This document shows positions 51,325 to 60,658 of a stretch of DNA of 64,000 nucleotides, one piece after another. A program made the translations under genes and the position numbers. Positions within the stretch are counted from its first letter, which is position 1; each line of letters begins with the position of its first letter. The stretch is taken from assembly GCA_004557505.1 (NCBI GenBank), contig SFGZ01000003.1, positions 245,491 to 309,490 on the forward strand, written 5' to 3'. The notes under the pieces are model-generated. The model was given only the letters and a program-made list of their open reading frames with translations, made no database searches and was not told the DNA's origin. This DNA is from Coriobacteriaceae bacterium. Lineage in GTDB: Bacteria; Actinomycetota; Coriobacteriia; Coriobacteriales; Atopobiaceae.

Positions 51325-51341
51325 CATTTGATGGCTGTCAA
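51313..51341 (-). promoter_or_regulatory. Strong promoter upstream of rny
   Basis: On the minus strand TTGACA (51336-51341), a 17-base spacer and TATGAT (51313-51318): consensus -35 and a 5-of-6 -10. Start of transcription would fall near 51306, leaving a leader of about 180 bases before rny. The rest of the 51125-51416 gap has no recognisable gene. Confidence 0.75.
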
Positions 51342-51416
51342 ACAGTCGGGGTACCGTCCGCGCCCAAACCGTGGACGATTCACGGAATATACGAGCCGGG
51401 CGCGGCGGGCCCGCGA

Positions 51417-52123
51417 TCACAAGCCCTCGGTCTCCCGCCGCTCCTCGAGGACGCGACGGGCCGTGCGCGTGGCAAGCCCCAGGGGGAACCCCCGCGTCGA
51501 GAGGGACCGCACGATCTTCTCGTAGTCGTTCTTGCCGGTGAGGCGGCGCCTGGACGCAAGCTCGTAGGCCGTCTTTTCCTCGGACTCCTGCGTGAGGTAG
51601 AGCCCCGGCCAACCGGGAACGCCATCGGCATCGATGCCGCGGCGCGAAAGCTCGCGCTCGATGCGGGCCCTCCCCCATCCCTGCGCGAGCTTGGACCGGA
51701 TGAAGGCATCGGCAAAGCGCGCGTTGTCCACGAGGCCGCACTCGACCGACCTCCTGCACGCATGCTCGACCGTCTGGGGGGCGTATCCGTCCCTCAGGAG
51801 GCGCGCGGAGAGCTCTCCCACGGAGTAGTCCCTGCGGCCGACGAGCGATGCCGCACGCTCCATGGCGCAGGCGCGGGACAGCTCTCCCATGGCATGCAGG
51901 AGCTCCGCGCGCGAGGAGGGCAGGAGCCTGCGCCCGCGGGCCTTGGCGTCGAGCGCGCGCGCGACCGCGACGGGCACGCCGATGTGCTCCTCGCCGTGCT
52001 GCGGCGTCCTCACGACGACCTCGCCGCGGGGCGTGGCCTGCCCCAGACCGCGCGAGCCCCTCTGCGGCAGGCGAACCTCCCAGTCGAGGGCCGTCTTGGG
52101 CCACTCCCCCTTGGCGGCGCGGG

Positions 52124-52127
<4 letters not shown>
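51417..52127 (-). CDS. recX: Regulatory protein RecX
   Basis: 236 residues. Three-helix RecX repeats are visible: AASLVGRRDYSVGELSARLLRDGY, CGLVDNARFADAFIRSKLAQGWGRARIERELSRRGID and a third toward the C-terminus (KNDYEKIVRSLSTRGFPLGLA). It modulates RecA filament growth. The N-terminal 75 residues are longer than usual and unmatched. The GTG start overlaps the recA stop, so it is under the recA SOS promoter. Confidence 0.88.
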
Positions 52128-53227
<1,100 letters not shown>

Positions 53228-53257
53228 GCCTGCTCCTCATCTGTTGGCTGCCCACCG

Positions 53258-53286
53258 ATGATATACGAACACCCGTTCGTAGTCAA
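53258..53286 (-). promoter_or_regulatory. recA promoter with embedded perfect LexA box
   Basis: On the minus strand TTGACT (53281-53286), 17 bases, then TATCAT (53258-53263). The spacer is occupied by a perfect palindrome at 53264-53281 (plus-strand TACGAAC-ACCC-GTTCGTA), the CGAAC-N4-GTTCG LexA box. Bound LexA would block RNA polymerase. The remaining gap to 53455 shows no gene. Confidence 0.85.
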
Positions 53287-53455
53287 CATCGCTGCCCACA
53301 GCATACGCGAGGGACCTTGCACCATTCTGACGCCGCGCGGACACGATGCTTGCACAGCGCCGTCACGTTCCCGCCTCGTACGCCTGTCTACCTGCAATGA
53401 CCTCGCTTCCCGAAAGCGAGCGCGGCACGCGGGGACTCGTGGGGGGACGGAGGGG

Positions 53456-53980
53456 CTAGCCCCTCTCGGCAGACTCCCGCACGCCCTGGGCGAGAAGCTC
53501 AAGCGCCCGCCTCACGGCTTGGGCGCGAACCCGCGCCCGCCCGCCCTCGAAGAGGTTGGGGAAGGTGCGCGTGCCGTGCGGCGTCGCAACGCCCATCCAG
53601 ACGGTGCCGACGGGCTTGCCCGGCTCCTCGCCGCCGGGTCCCGCGATGCCGGTCACCGAGACGGCGACGTCGCAGCCGAGCACGCGACGGGCCCCCTCGG
53701 CCATCGCGGCCGCGCATTCGCTGGAGACGGCGCCGACCCCCGGAGCCTTAAGGATGCTGTCGGATACCCCCAGGACCTCGTGCTTGACGGGGATCGCGTA
53801 GCTCACGACGCCGCCTCGCAGCGCCTCCGAGGAGCCTGGGATGGCCGTGACGGCCGCGGCCACGAGACCTCCGGTACACGACTCCGCCGTGCCCACCGTC
53901 ACGCCTGAGGCCCGGCACGCCTTGACGAGCGCCTCGCACGCGCCGAGCGTCTCGTCGTCGAAGGTGATCGAGGCGACCAT
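53456..53980 (-). CDS. cinA: CinA/PncC nicotinamide-nucleotide amidase-domain protein
   Basis: 174 residues covering only the C-terminal CinA domain. TVGTAESCTGGLVAAAVTAIPGSS, GGVVSYAIPVKHEVLGVS, VSSECAAAMAEGARR and AVSVTGIAGPGG are the conserved PncC signature. It deamidates NMN to NaMN in pyridine-nucleotide recycling; the name cinA reflects its frequent position next to recA. The N-terminal MoCF domain of long CinA is absent. It follows pgsA by one base, and recA lies 228 bases further on. Confidence 0.92.
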   Translation of the reverse strand: MVASITFDDETLGACEALVKACRASGVTVGTAESCTGGLVAAAVTAIPGSSEALRGGVVSYAIPVKHEVLGVSDSILKAPGVGAVSSECAAAMAEGARRVLGCDVAVSVTGIAGPGGEEPGKPVGTVWMGVATPHGTRTFPNLFEGGRARVRAQAVRRALELLAQGVRESAERG

Positions 53981-53981
53981 G

Positions 53982-54599
53982 CTAGCGCCCCCCTGCCACG
54001 TATGGCCACGACTTCACAAAGTAGTCGATGCCCGACCAGGCCGTGAGCACGACCGCGGCGACCATGAGCGCCTGGCCGAGAAGCCCCAGCGCGCCTGCGG
54101 TGTCACCTGCGGGAAGCGCCATTGCGAGGAGCAGCACCGAGATGGCCGCCATCGTGACGGCCGTCTTGCCCTTGCCGAGTGGGGAGGCCGCGATCACGGT
54201 CCCCGAGGTGGCCACGACCATGCGCAGGCCGGACACGAGGAACTCCCGGGCAACGACCACGAGGAGCACCCACGAACAGACCACCCCGCGCTCGAGGAGA
54301 AAGCAGAGGGCAACGACGACGACGAGCTTGTCGGCGATGGGGTCGAGGAACTTGCCGAAGGTCGTGACCTCGCCTCTGCTGCGAGCGAGGTAGCCGTCGA
54401 GCTTGTCGGTGAGCGAGAGCGCCACGAACAGGAGAAAGACGCCCGCCGACCAGGAGGAGCCCACGCCCGCCGCGGGCGACATCTCGGCGACGAGCAGCCA
54501 CAGGGGCACGACGGCCACGCGCGCGCAGGTCACGACGTTTGCCGGTGTCCAGACGGGGGGCGTCTGGCGACCGTCCCCGCTAGAGGCAGCCCCGCTCAT
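53982..54599 (-). CDS. pgsA: CDP-diacylglycerol-glycerol-3-phosphate 3-phosphatidyltransferase
   Basis: 205-residue membrane enzyme for phosphatidylglycerol synthesis. The CDP-alcohol motif is exact: DKLDGYLARSRGEVTTFGKF followed by LDPIADK. NVVTCARVAVVPLWLL near the N-terminus and VVAREFLVSGLRM are typical of PgsA. ATG 54599 lies inside the end of rimO (20-base overlap). The rimO-pgsA-cinA-recA order is common in Gram-positive bacteria. Confidence 0.94.
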   Translation of the reverse strand: MSGAASSGDGRQTPPVWTPANVVTCARVAVVPLWLLVAEMSPAAGVGSSWSAGVFLLFVALSLTDKLDGYLARSRGEVTTFGKFLDPIADKLVVVVALCFLLERGVVCSWVLLVVVAREFLVSGLRMVVATSGTVIAASPLGKGKTAVTMAAISVLLLAMALPAGDTAGALGLLGQALMVAAVVLTAWSGIDYFVKSWPYVAGGR

Positions 54600-55932
54600 C
54601 GCGCGCCACCTCGCCTTCGACGACCTCGCCCACGAGGTCGTAGGTGAACGAGTCGACGAGGTCGCAGGTCACGATGTCGCCCACGGAAAGCTCGCCGCTC
54701 CCTATGTGTACGACGCCGTCGGAGTCCGGCGCCTGGAACCAGGCATGGCCCGTGAGCTCCGCGCCGTCCGGGCCCTCCTCGATGCCGTCGACGATGACGC
54801 GCACGCGCTCGCCGACGTGCCTCTCGGCGGCGGCGAAGCCAAGCTGCTCGGTGAGGTCCACGAGGCGCTGGGCGCGCTCGAGCTTGGTCTCGTCGGGGAC
54901 CTGGTTTGGCATCGTCGCGGCGCGCGTGCCCTCCTCGGGCGAGTACGCGAAGACGGAGCAGTAGTCGAACTCCTCGTCCTGAAGGAAGTCGAGCAGCTCC
55001 TGGGCCTCCTCGTCCGTCTCTCCGGGAAAGCCCGCCATGGCCGTGGTGCGCAGCACCATGCCGGGGATCTCCCGGCGCAGGTGGGAGAAGAGGGCCGAGA
55101 ACTCCTCGGCAGAGCCCCTGCGGCCCATGCGCTCGAGCACCGAGGGGGAGCAGTGCTGGATGGGGATGTCGATGTAGGGAAGGACCTCGGGGACGTCGCG
55201 GATGGCGGAGACGAGCTCCTCGGTCATGCCCTCGGGTTGCAGGTAGAGCACGCGGACCCAGCCGTCGTAGGGGCGCACGACCCCGGCCACCTGGCGCAGG
55301 AGCGAGGCCAATGTGCGAGGCTCCTTAAAGTCGGAGCCCCAGATGCCGGTGTCCTGGCCGATGAGCACGACCTCGCGCACGCCGCCCTCCATGAGGGAGA
55401 GGACCTCGTCGCAGATCTCCCCGGCGTCCCGGGAGTGATAGCGCCCGCGGATGTAGGGGATGGCGCAGAACGCGCAGAACCTGTCGCAGCCCTCGGAGAT
55501 CTTCACGTAGGCGCTCGCGCCGTCGACGGTTCGCAGCGCCCCCTGGGGGACGCCCGGCACGGCGTCGCGCGCAAGCCCCAGGACGCCATCGACGACGCCG
55601 ACGATGCCGTCCTCGTCGTCGGCGTTCACGAAGGCGGAGACCTCGGGCAGCTCGTCGGCGAGGGGGGCGCCGTAGCGAGAGGGCACGCAGCCGCACATCA
55701 CGATGGGAAGCGCGCGACCCCCCTCCCCTTTCCGCTGGGCAAGCTCGAGGGTGGTGTCGAGGGACTCCTGCGTCGCCGAGACGAGAAACGAGCAGGTGTT
55801 GATCAGCGCGGCGTCGGCCTTGTCGGGGTCGTCCGTCTCGTCGTAGCCGGCGCGCAGGAGCAGCGCGCGCATGCGGTCGGTGTCCACCTCGTTCTTGGCG
55901 CACCCACGGGTGATGAAGAGAATGCTTGGCAT
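54580..55932 (-). CDS. rimO: Ribosomal protein S12 methylthiotransferase RimO
   Basis: 450 residues. N-terminal cluster cysteines in TRGCAKNEVD, INTCSFLVSATQESLD and CGCVPSRY; radical-SAM CDRFCAFC; C-terminal TRAM domain from about 375. It methylthiolates Asp88 of ribosomal protein S12. ISEGCDRFCAFCAIPYIRG and GFPGETDEE segments distinguish it from MiaB, which is separately encoded at 46622-47995. The rimO-specific CAKNEVD is present. Confidence 0.95.
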   Translation of the reverse strand: MPSILFITRGCAKNEVDTDRMRALLLRAGYDETDDPDKADAALINTCSFLVSATQESLDTTLELAQRKGEGGRALPIVMCGCVPSRYGAPLADELPEVSAFVNADDEDGIVGVVDGVLGLARDAVPGVPQGALRTVDGASAYVKISEGCDRFCAFCAIPYIRGRYHSRDAGEICDEVLSLMEGGVREVVLIGQDTGIWGSDFKEPRTLASLLRQVAGVVRPYDGWVRVLYLQPEGMTEELVSAIRDVPEVLPYIDIPIQHCSPSVLERMGRRGSAEEFSALFSHLRREIPGMVLRTTAMAGFPGETDEEAQELLDFLQDEEFDYCSVFAYSPEEGTRAATMPNQVPDETKLERAQRLVDLTEQLGFAAAERHVGERVRVIVDGIEEGPDGAELTGHAWFQAPDSDGVVHIGSGELSVGDIVTCDLVDSFTYDLVGEVVEGEVARDERGCL

Positions 55933-55941
55933 TGGCTGACC

Positions 55942-56439
55942 TTACCGGTAGTTGACGTACTGGAGGGGCTGGCCGTAGTCGTTGCCGCGAAGCAGGGCGA
56001 TGACCTGCTGGAGGACGTCCTTGGACGGGAAGCTCACCCTGAGCTTGTCGCCCTCGATGGCGGCCTTCGCCTTGAGCTTGGAGTCACGGATGTCCTTGGA
56101 GATCCTCTTTGCCAGCTCGGCGTCGATGCCCTGGACAAGATGGCCCTGCTGGCGGACGCTCATACCGGAGGCAGCCTGCGGCTTGTCCCAGCGAAGCGCG
56201 GTGAGGTCGACGCCGCGCTTCACGAGCTTGGAGCCGAGGATGTCACGCACCTGGCCCGCGACGAAGTCCGAGGGGGCCTCGACCGTGAACGACCCCTCCC
56301 CCTTGGCGAGGGCGAGGCGCGCGCCGGTTCCCTTGAGGTCGTAGCGCTGCGAGATCTCGCGCGTCGCCTGTTGGTAGGCGTTGTCGACCTCCTGCATATC
56401 GACGACGGAGACGACGTCGAAGCTCGAATCCTTGGCCAT
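55942..56439 (-). CDS. yajQ: YajQ-family nucleotide-binding protein
   Basis: 165 residues. It begins AKDSSFDVVSVVDMQEVDNAYQQA and contains the full YajQ body: REISQRYDLKG, VRDILGSKLVKRGVD, AAIEGDKLRVSFPSKD and the LLRGNDYGQPLQYVNYR end. YajQ binds nucleotides, and in Xanthomonas it is a cyclic-di-GMP effector; its role here is unknown. ATG 56439 follows GGAGGA. It ends 9 bases before rimO. Confidence 0.94.
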   Translation of the reverse strand: MAKDSSFDVVSVVDMQEVDNAYQQATREISQRYDLKGTGARLALAKGEGSFTVEAPSDFVAGQVRDILGSKLVKRGVDLTALRWDKPQAASGMSVRQQGHLVQGIDAELAKRISKDIRDSKLKAKAAIEGDKLRVSFPSKDVLQQVIALLRGNDYGQPLQYVNYR

Positions 56440-56475
56440 TCGCTGTCCTCCTTCGGCCGCCCTGCGGCCCATACG

Positions 56476-56491
56476 GCCCCGCGTGCGGGGC
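56476..56491 (-). terminator. Possible hairpin after the RodZ-like gene
   Basis: GCCCCGC and GCGGGGC with a 2-base loop lie between the RodZ-like stop and yajQ. No T run; low support. Confidence 0.3.
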
Positions 56492-56544
56492 GCTTCCCGA
56501 TGCTTGCGGGCGGAGCCTGCGGCCGCCCTCCGCCGACGCCCGCC

Positions 56545-58182
56545 CTAGTTGCCCCTCGACGTGCCCCCTGTGCCAGACGTCGAGGTGGTGCCGGCAGGTG
56601 CCTGGGAGCCAGGGGAACTCGACGCGCCCGAGCCGCCCGGCGAGCCCGGCGAGGCGTCGGGGGAGCTGTCGTCCGCCGCGGGCGCGGGCGTCCCCTTGAT
56701 GGTGAGCGAACCGATTCCGGAGGCCCTGGAGTCGAAGCTCCTCTGCGTGCCGTTCTCGGTGACGGTGACCACGCCCGGGTTGCCCGCGCGGATGGTGATG
56801 GAGTCCGTGACGGTGTAGCTCTGCTCCCAGGGCCCCGTGACGGTGCTCGCGACCTCGCTCGCGCCGTCGTTCGTCACCTCGAGCCACGAGGTCTCGCCGT
56901 TGGCCACGGAGACCGTGACGTCCGTTTTGGCCGGCGCGGGCGAGTCGCTGGCGGACGGGGGGCCGGCGCCCGCCGCGTCACCGGTGATCGTCGTCGTGGT
57001 GGTGGTCGGCGTGGGCGAGGAGGGCGCGGGCGTCGACGTCGAGTCCGTGGAGGCGGAGTCCGTGGACGTGGAGCTCACGGGGACGGTCGCCTTGCCCTCC
57101 TGTGGCGTCGTCCTGCTGCTCACGCACGAGCGGACCGAGAAGACGATGATGAGGGTGAGGGCCAGCGCGAGCGCGCAGATGACAAGCAGCGTCGTGCGCC
57201 GGTCGTCCTGCCCCCCGCGGACCCGGCCGCGCCCGGAGAGCCGGTCTCGCTGAGTGTCTGCGCGCCGGCGCACCTTGGGCCTGTCGACGCTGGCGATGTT
57301 TCTCGACGAGCGCCGCCCCGAGATGGTCGAGGCGCGGTCATAGGGCCTCGCCCCGTCATCGTAGCGGAGGTCGTCGGTGTACTCGCCGGCGCGGACGCTC
57401 CTCGTGCTCACGCTGTCGCGCCCGTAGAAGCGCCGCGCCCGCGACTGGTCGCGACGGTAGGCCCGGACGGTCTTGCGCCGCTCCTCCACGCCGTTCTGGC
57501 CCTCGCGCAATAGGCGGTTCGCGGGGTCGTCCACGCGGCGCCTCTGCTGGGCGTACCTGCCGCGCTGGCGCGAGGCGTAGCGGTCCCCCTCGCGCCCTCG
57601 GCCGTCGTCGCGGTCGCGCTCGGGCGTGGAGTTGTAGGGCCGGCCGTAGACGTAGGCGGCATGCGAGTAGGACGGCGACTGGCCTCTGGAGCCAGCGGGG
57701 TGGCTCGAGCCCGCAAGGGGCACCGAGGAGGGCGTGCGCGGCCTTGGGCCAGAGGTGGTGGCGAAGGCGCCCATGTCGCCGGCCGGCCCGCCGGACGTAG
57801 GGAGGAGGCCCCGGTACTGCACGTACGCCTTGGGGCGCGACTCGGCCTCGTTCACCACGTCGTAGCCCTGCACGCCGCGGCCGGACTGGGTGTCTCGGGT
57901 GCGGCGGCGCAGCTCGTGGGAGGAGGTCCCGTGGACGTGCTCGTAGAGCTCCTCCTGGAAGAGGTCGACCACCTCGCGGGGGTTGAGTCCCAGGTAGCGG
58001 GCATACGAGGAAAGCATGCCCTGGGCGTAGCCGCTCTGGGGGATGTTGCCGAAGTCCCCCTCCTCGAAGGCGATGAGGACCTGCTCCTTGAGCTTGAGGA
58101 CCTGCGAGGCCTGGCCCACGGTGAGGCCAAGCTGGCGGCGGCGGTCGAGAAGCATCTCGCTGAAACGCGGACGCGACGGCAT
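56545..58182 (-). CDS. RodZ-like helix-turn-helix membrane protein
   Basis: 545 residues. The N-terminal HTH_25 domain (about 8-80) has RRRQLGLTVGQASQVLKLKEQVLIAFEEGDF and GYAQGMLSSYARYLGLNP, the MreB-binding fold of RodZ. A cytoplasmic region of about 250 residues is unusually rich in Arg, Asp, Tyr and Ser. One membrane helix follows (about 337-357), then a Ser/Thr-rich stalk and an outer beta domain (DUF4115-like, about 420-500). The C-terminus is again Ser/Gly/Thr-rich. It starts 6 bases after the ftsK stop. RodZ organises cell-wall growth; mreB is not in this window. The linker is much longer than in typical RodZ. Confidence 0.82.
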   Translation of the reverse strand: MPSRPRFSEMLLDRRRQLGLTVGQASQVLKLKEQVLIAFEEGDFGNIPQSGYAQGMLSSYARYLGLNPREVVDLFQEELYEHVHGTSSHELRRRTRDTQSGRGVQGYDVVNEAESRPKAYVQYRGLLPTSGGPAGDMGAFATTSGPRPRTPSSVPLAGSSHPAGSRGQSPSYSHAAYVYGRPYNSTPERDRDDGRGREGDRYASRQRGRYAQQRRRVDDPANRLLREGQNGVEERRKTVRAYRRDQSRARRFYGRDSVSTRSVRAGEYTDDLRYDDGARPYDRASTISGRRSSRNIASVDRPKVRRRADTQRDRLSGRGRVRGGQDDRRTTLLVICALALALTLIIVFSVRSCVSSRTTPQEGKATVPVSSTSTDSASTDSTSTPAPSSPTPTTTTTTITGDAAGAGPPSASDSPAPAKTDVTVSVANGETSWLEVTNDGASEVASTVTGPWEQSYTVTDSITIRAGNPGVVTVTENGTQRSFDSRASGIGSLTIKGTPAPAADDSSPDASPGSPGGSGASSSPGSQAPAGTTSTSGTGGTSRGN

Positions 58183-58188
58183 GGCGGG

Positions 58189-60654
58189 CTACACCTCCTC
58201 GAAATCCTGCTCGGCGGCCTTGAGGTCCTCGAGGCCCTCCTTGTCGAGAAGCACCTCGCGCGGCTTCGAGCCGTTCGCTGGCCCCACGACGCCCTTGTTC
58301 TCGAGCATGTCCATGATCCTACCCGCCCTAGCGTACCCCACCGAGAGCGCTCGCTGCAGGCTGGAGGTGGAACCAAGCTGAGAGTTCACAACGATGTCGG
58401 CGGCCTCCCAGAGCAGCGGGTCGTCAGCCGGTGCGGCTGGGTCTCCCGCGCCTCCCGGCGCCATGGGCGAGACGGCCGTGAGGATGTCGTCGTGGTAGTC
58501 GGTGTCGTGGTGCTCCTTGATGAAGTCCACCACGCGCTCGACCTCCCCCTCCGAGACGAAGCACCCCTGCGCGCGGCGGGGGCGCTTGCCGCGCAGCTTG
58601 TAGAGCATGTCGCCATGGCCGAGGAGGCGCTCGGCGCCCGTCTGGTCGAGGATGATGCGCGAGTTCATGCCGTTGTCGACCGAGAGCGCCACGCGGTTGT
58701 CGATGTTGGCCTTGATGAGACCCGTCACGACGTCGGCCGAGGGGCGCTGCGTGGCGACGACGAGGTGGATGCCGGCCGCGCGGCCGAGCTGGGCGATGCG
58801 CACGATCGAGGCCTCGACGTCCTTGCCGGCGACCATCATGAGGTCGGAGAGCTCGTCGATCACGATGACGAAGTACGGCATGTGCTTGGGGGGGTTCTCC
58901 ATGTCGGCGTACTTGTCGCCGTCCACGTCGCGGTTGTAGGACTTGATGTCGCGCACCTTGTAGTGCTCGAAGACCTTGAGGCGGCGCTCCATCTCGGTGA
59001 CGCCCCAGGAGAGCGCGCTCGCCGCCTTGTTGGGCTCGGTGACAACGGGAACGTAGAGGTGGGGCAGGCCGGCGTAGTAGGTGAACTCGACGCGCTTGGG
59101 GTCAACCATGATGAGACGGACCTCGTCGGGCGTGGCGCGCATGAGGACGGTCATGACGATGCTGTTGAGCAGCACGGACTTGCCGGAGCCGGTGGTGCCC
59201 GCCACCAGGAGGTGGGGCAGGCCGGCGAGGTCCACCACGACGGGGTTGCCCTCGGAGTCGCGGCCGAACGCCGCCTCGAGCGGTCCCCCCTTGACGTAGG
59301 GCAGGACGTCGCCCAGGTAGACGGGCTGCGTCGTCTTGTTGGGGATCTCGATGCCCACGAGCGAGGTGCCGGGGATGGGAGCGAAGATGCGCACCGAGCG
59401 CGAGGCGAGCGAGAGCGCGATGTCGTCCTGGAGGTTGGTGATCTTGCTCACGCGCTCGCCCTCGCCCATCTCGATCTTGAAGGTGGTGACCGAGGGGCCG
59501 GCGACCCAGCCCACGACGCGCGACGTGAGGCCAAACTCCTCGAGCGTCCCCTGGAGCTTTGCCGCGACGGAAGAGAGCGCCTCGTCCGACTCGGCGCTCA
59601 CGCCCGAGTCGGGGTTCACCTTGAGCATGTCCGCGGGTGGGAGCTCCTTGTCGTCGTCGGCCTCGGAGGGCGCGGTCGGCGCGGAAGGCTTGGGTGCATG
59701 GCTACGGTCGGCAGGGCTGGCGCCGGCCGACTGCTTTTCTGCGGACACGCGGGGCGAACGTTTTTTGGAAGCCCTCGTGGGGGTCTCGAGCGGCGTCGTG
59801 GGCGCCGCGTCGAGCAGCGTCGTGGCGTCGGCATCCGGCTCCCCCCCATCGGCGGCCCCGCCCCTCTTCGGGCGGCCCCTGCGGAGCACGCTCGTCTTGC
59901 GCGCGCCGATGAAGGAGGTCTCGCCCTCGCCCGTCTCGTCGAAGAGCGACCCCTGGGCGGACGGCGCGGGGGCGGCAGGCCCCGCCGGCGCCGCCACGGC
60001 CTCGCGGGCCGCGGCGCGCTCCTCGCGCGCGAGGCGGCGGCTCTCGGAGGCCGCCTGGGCGCGCAGGTGGATCTTGGCGACGGCACCCGAGATCGAGAAC
60101 CCGCAGACCACGGCCCCGGCGACGATGACGCCCGCCAGCACGACGTTGCCGACGATGAGGCCCACGAGCCGGACGAGCGCGTACGCTATGCCACCGCCCA
60201 CCCAGCCGCCGGCCGACTCGAGCGCGGGCGCCGCCAGGGCGGCTTCGGGGTCATCGGCGACGCCGGGGTGGTTGAGCGAGAGCATCGCCAGGATGGCGAG
60301 CACGATGAGCACGAGGCCGGCCGCCACGCGGCCGGAGATGGGCCCGTCGTCATCCATGAAGAACGTACACGCGAAGATGAAGAGCGCTATGGGGGCGAGA
60401 ATCGCGCCCGTGCCAAAGAACAGCGTGAGCACGCGGCCAACCACGCTCGTCACGATGGCCGAGGTGGGGGCGACCAGTGAGACGAACATGGCCACGGCCG
60501 CAACGGCCAGGACCACGCCGATGATGTCGTTGGCCGTGGACGAGAGGCCCTGCCGCGCCTTCTCGGCGGAACCACGGCCGCGCGGTGCCCGACGCGCGCC
60601 GGACCCCTTCCCTACTGCCTTGCCTGCTGCGTTTGATCTGCGATTCGAGGGCAT
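58189..60654 (-). CDS. ftsK: DNA translocase FtsK/SpoIIIE
   Basis: 821 residues. Four membrane helices lie in about 40-190, a disordered Ala/Pro/Ser linker to about 345, and the motor domain has Walker A AGTTGSGKSVLLN, Walker B FVIVIDELSDLMM and QRPSADVVTG. A C-terminal winged-helix gamma domain (LQRALSVGYARAGRIMDMLE) would recognise polar DNA motifs. It pumps chromosome ends through the closing septum and activates XerCD at dif. A dif-like site is only 21 kb away. The next gene upstream, RNase J, ends 4 bases earlier. Confidence 0.95.
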   Translation of the reverse strand: MPSNRRSNAAGKAVGKGSGARRAPRGRGSAEKARQGLSSTANDIIGVVLAVAAVAMFVSLVAPTSAIVTSVVGRVLTLFFGTGAILAPIALFIFACTFFMDDDGPISGRVAAGLVLIVLAILAMLSLNHPGVADDPEAALAAPALESAGGWVGGGIAYALVRLVGLIVGNVVLAGVIVAGAVVCGFSISGAVAKIHLRAQAASESRRLAREERAAAREAVAAPAGPAAPAPSAQGSLFDETGEGETSFIGARKTSVLRRGRPKRGGAADGGEPDADATTLLDAAPTTPLETPTRASKKRSPRVSAEKQSAGASPADRSHAPKPSAPTAPSEADDDKELPPADMLKVNPDSGVSAESDEALSSVAAKLQGTLEEFGLTSRVVGWVAGPSVTTFKIEMGEGERVSKITNLQDDIALSLASRSVRIFAPIPGTSLVGIEIPNKTTQPVYLGDVLPYVKGGPLEAAFGRDSEGNPVVVDLAGLPHLLVAGTTGSGKSVLLNSIVMTVLMRATPDEVRLIMVDPKRVEFTYYAGLPHLYVPVVTEPNKAASALSWGVTEMERRLKVFEHYKVRDIKSYNRDVDGDKYADMENPPKHMPYFVIVIDELSDLMMVAGKDVEASIVRIAQLGRAAGIHLVVATQRPSADVVTGLIKANIDNRVALSVDNGMNSRIILDQTGAERLLGHGDMLYKLRGKRPRRAQGCFVSEGEVERVVDFIKEHHDTDYHDDILTAVSPMAPGGAGDPAAPADDPLLWEAADIVVNSQLGSTSSLQRALSVGYARAGRIMDMLENKGVVGPANGSKPREVLLDKEGLEDLKAAEQDFEEV

Positions 60655-60658
60655 GTGC

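Noticed and set aside
54403..57513. A 1036-codon open plus-strand frame
   Set aside because: It lies antisense to pgsA, rimO, yajQ and the RodZ-like gene; high GC keeps the antisense frame free of stops.
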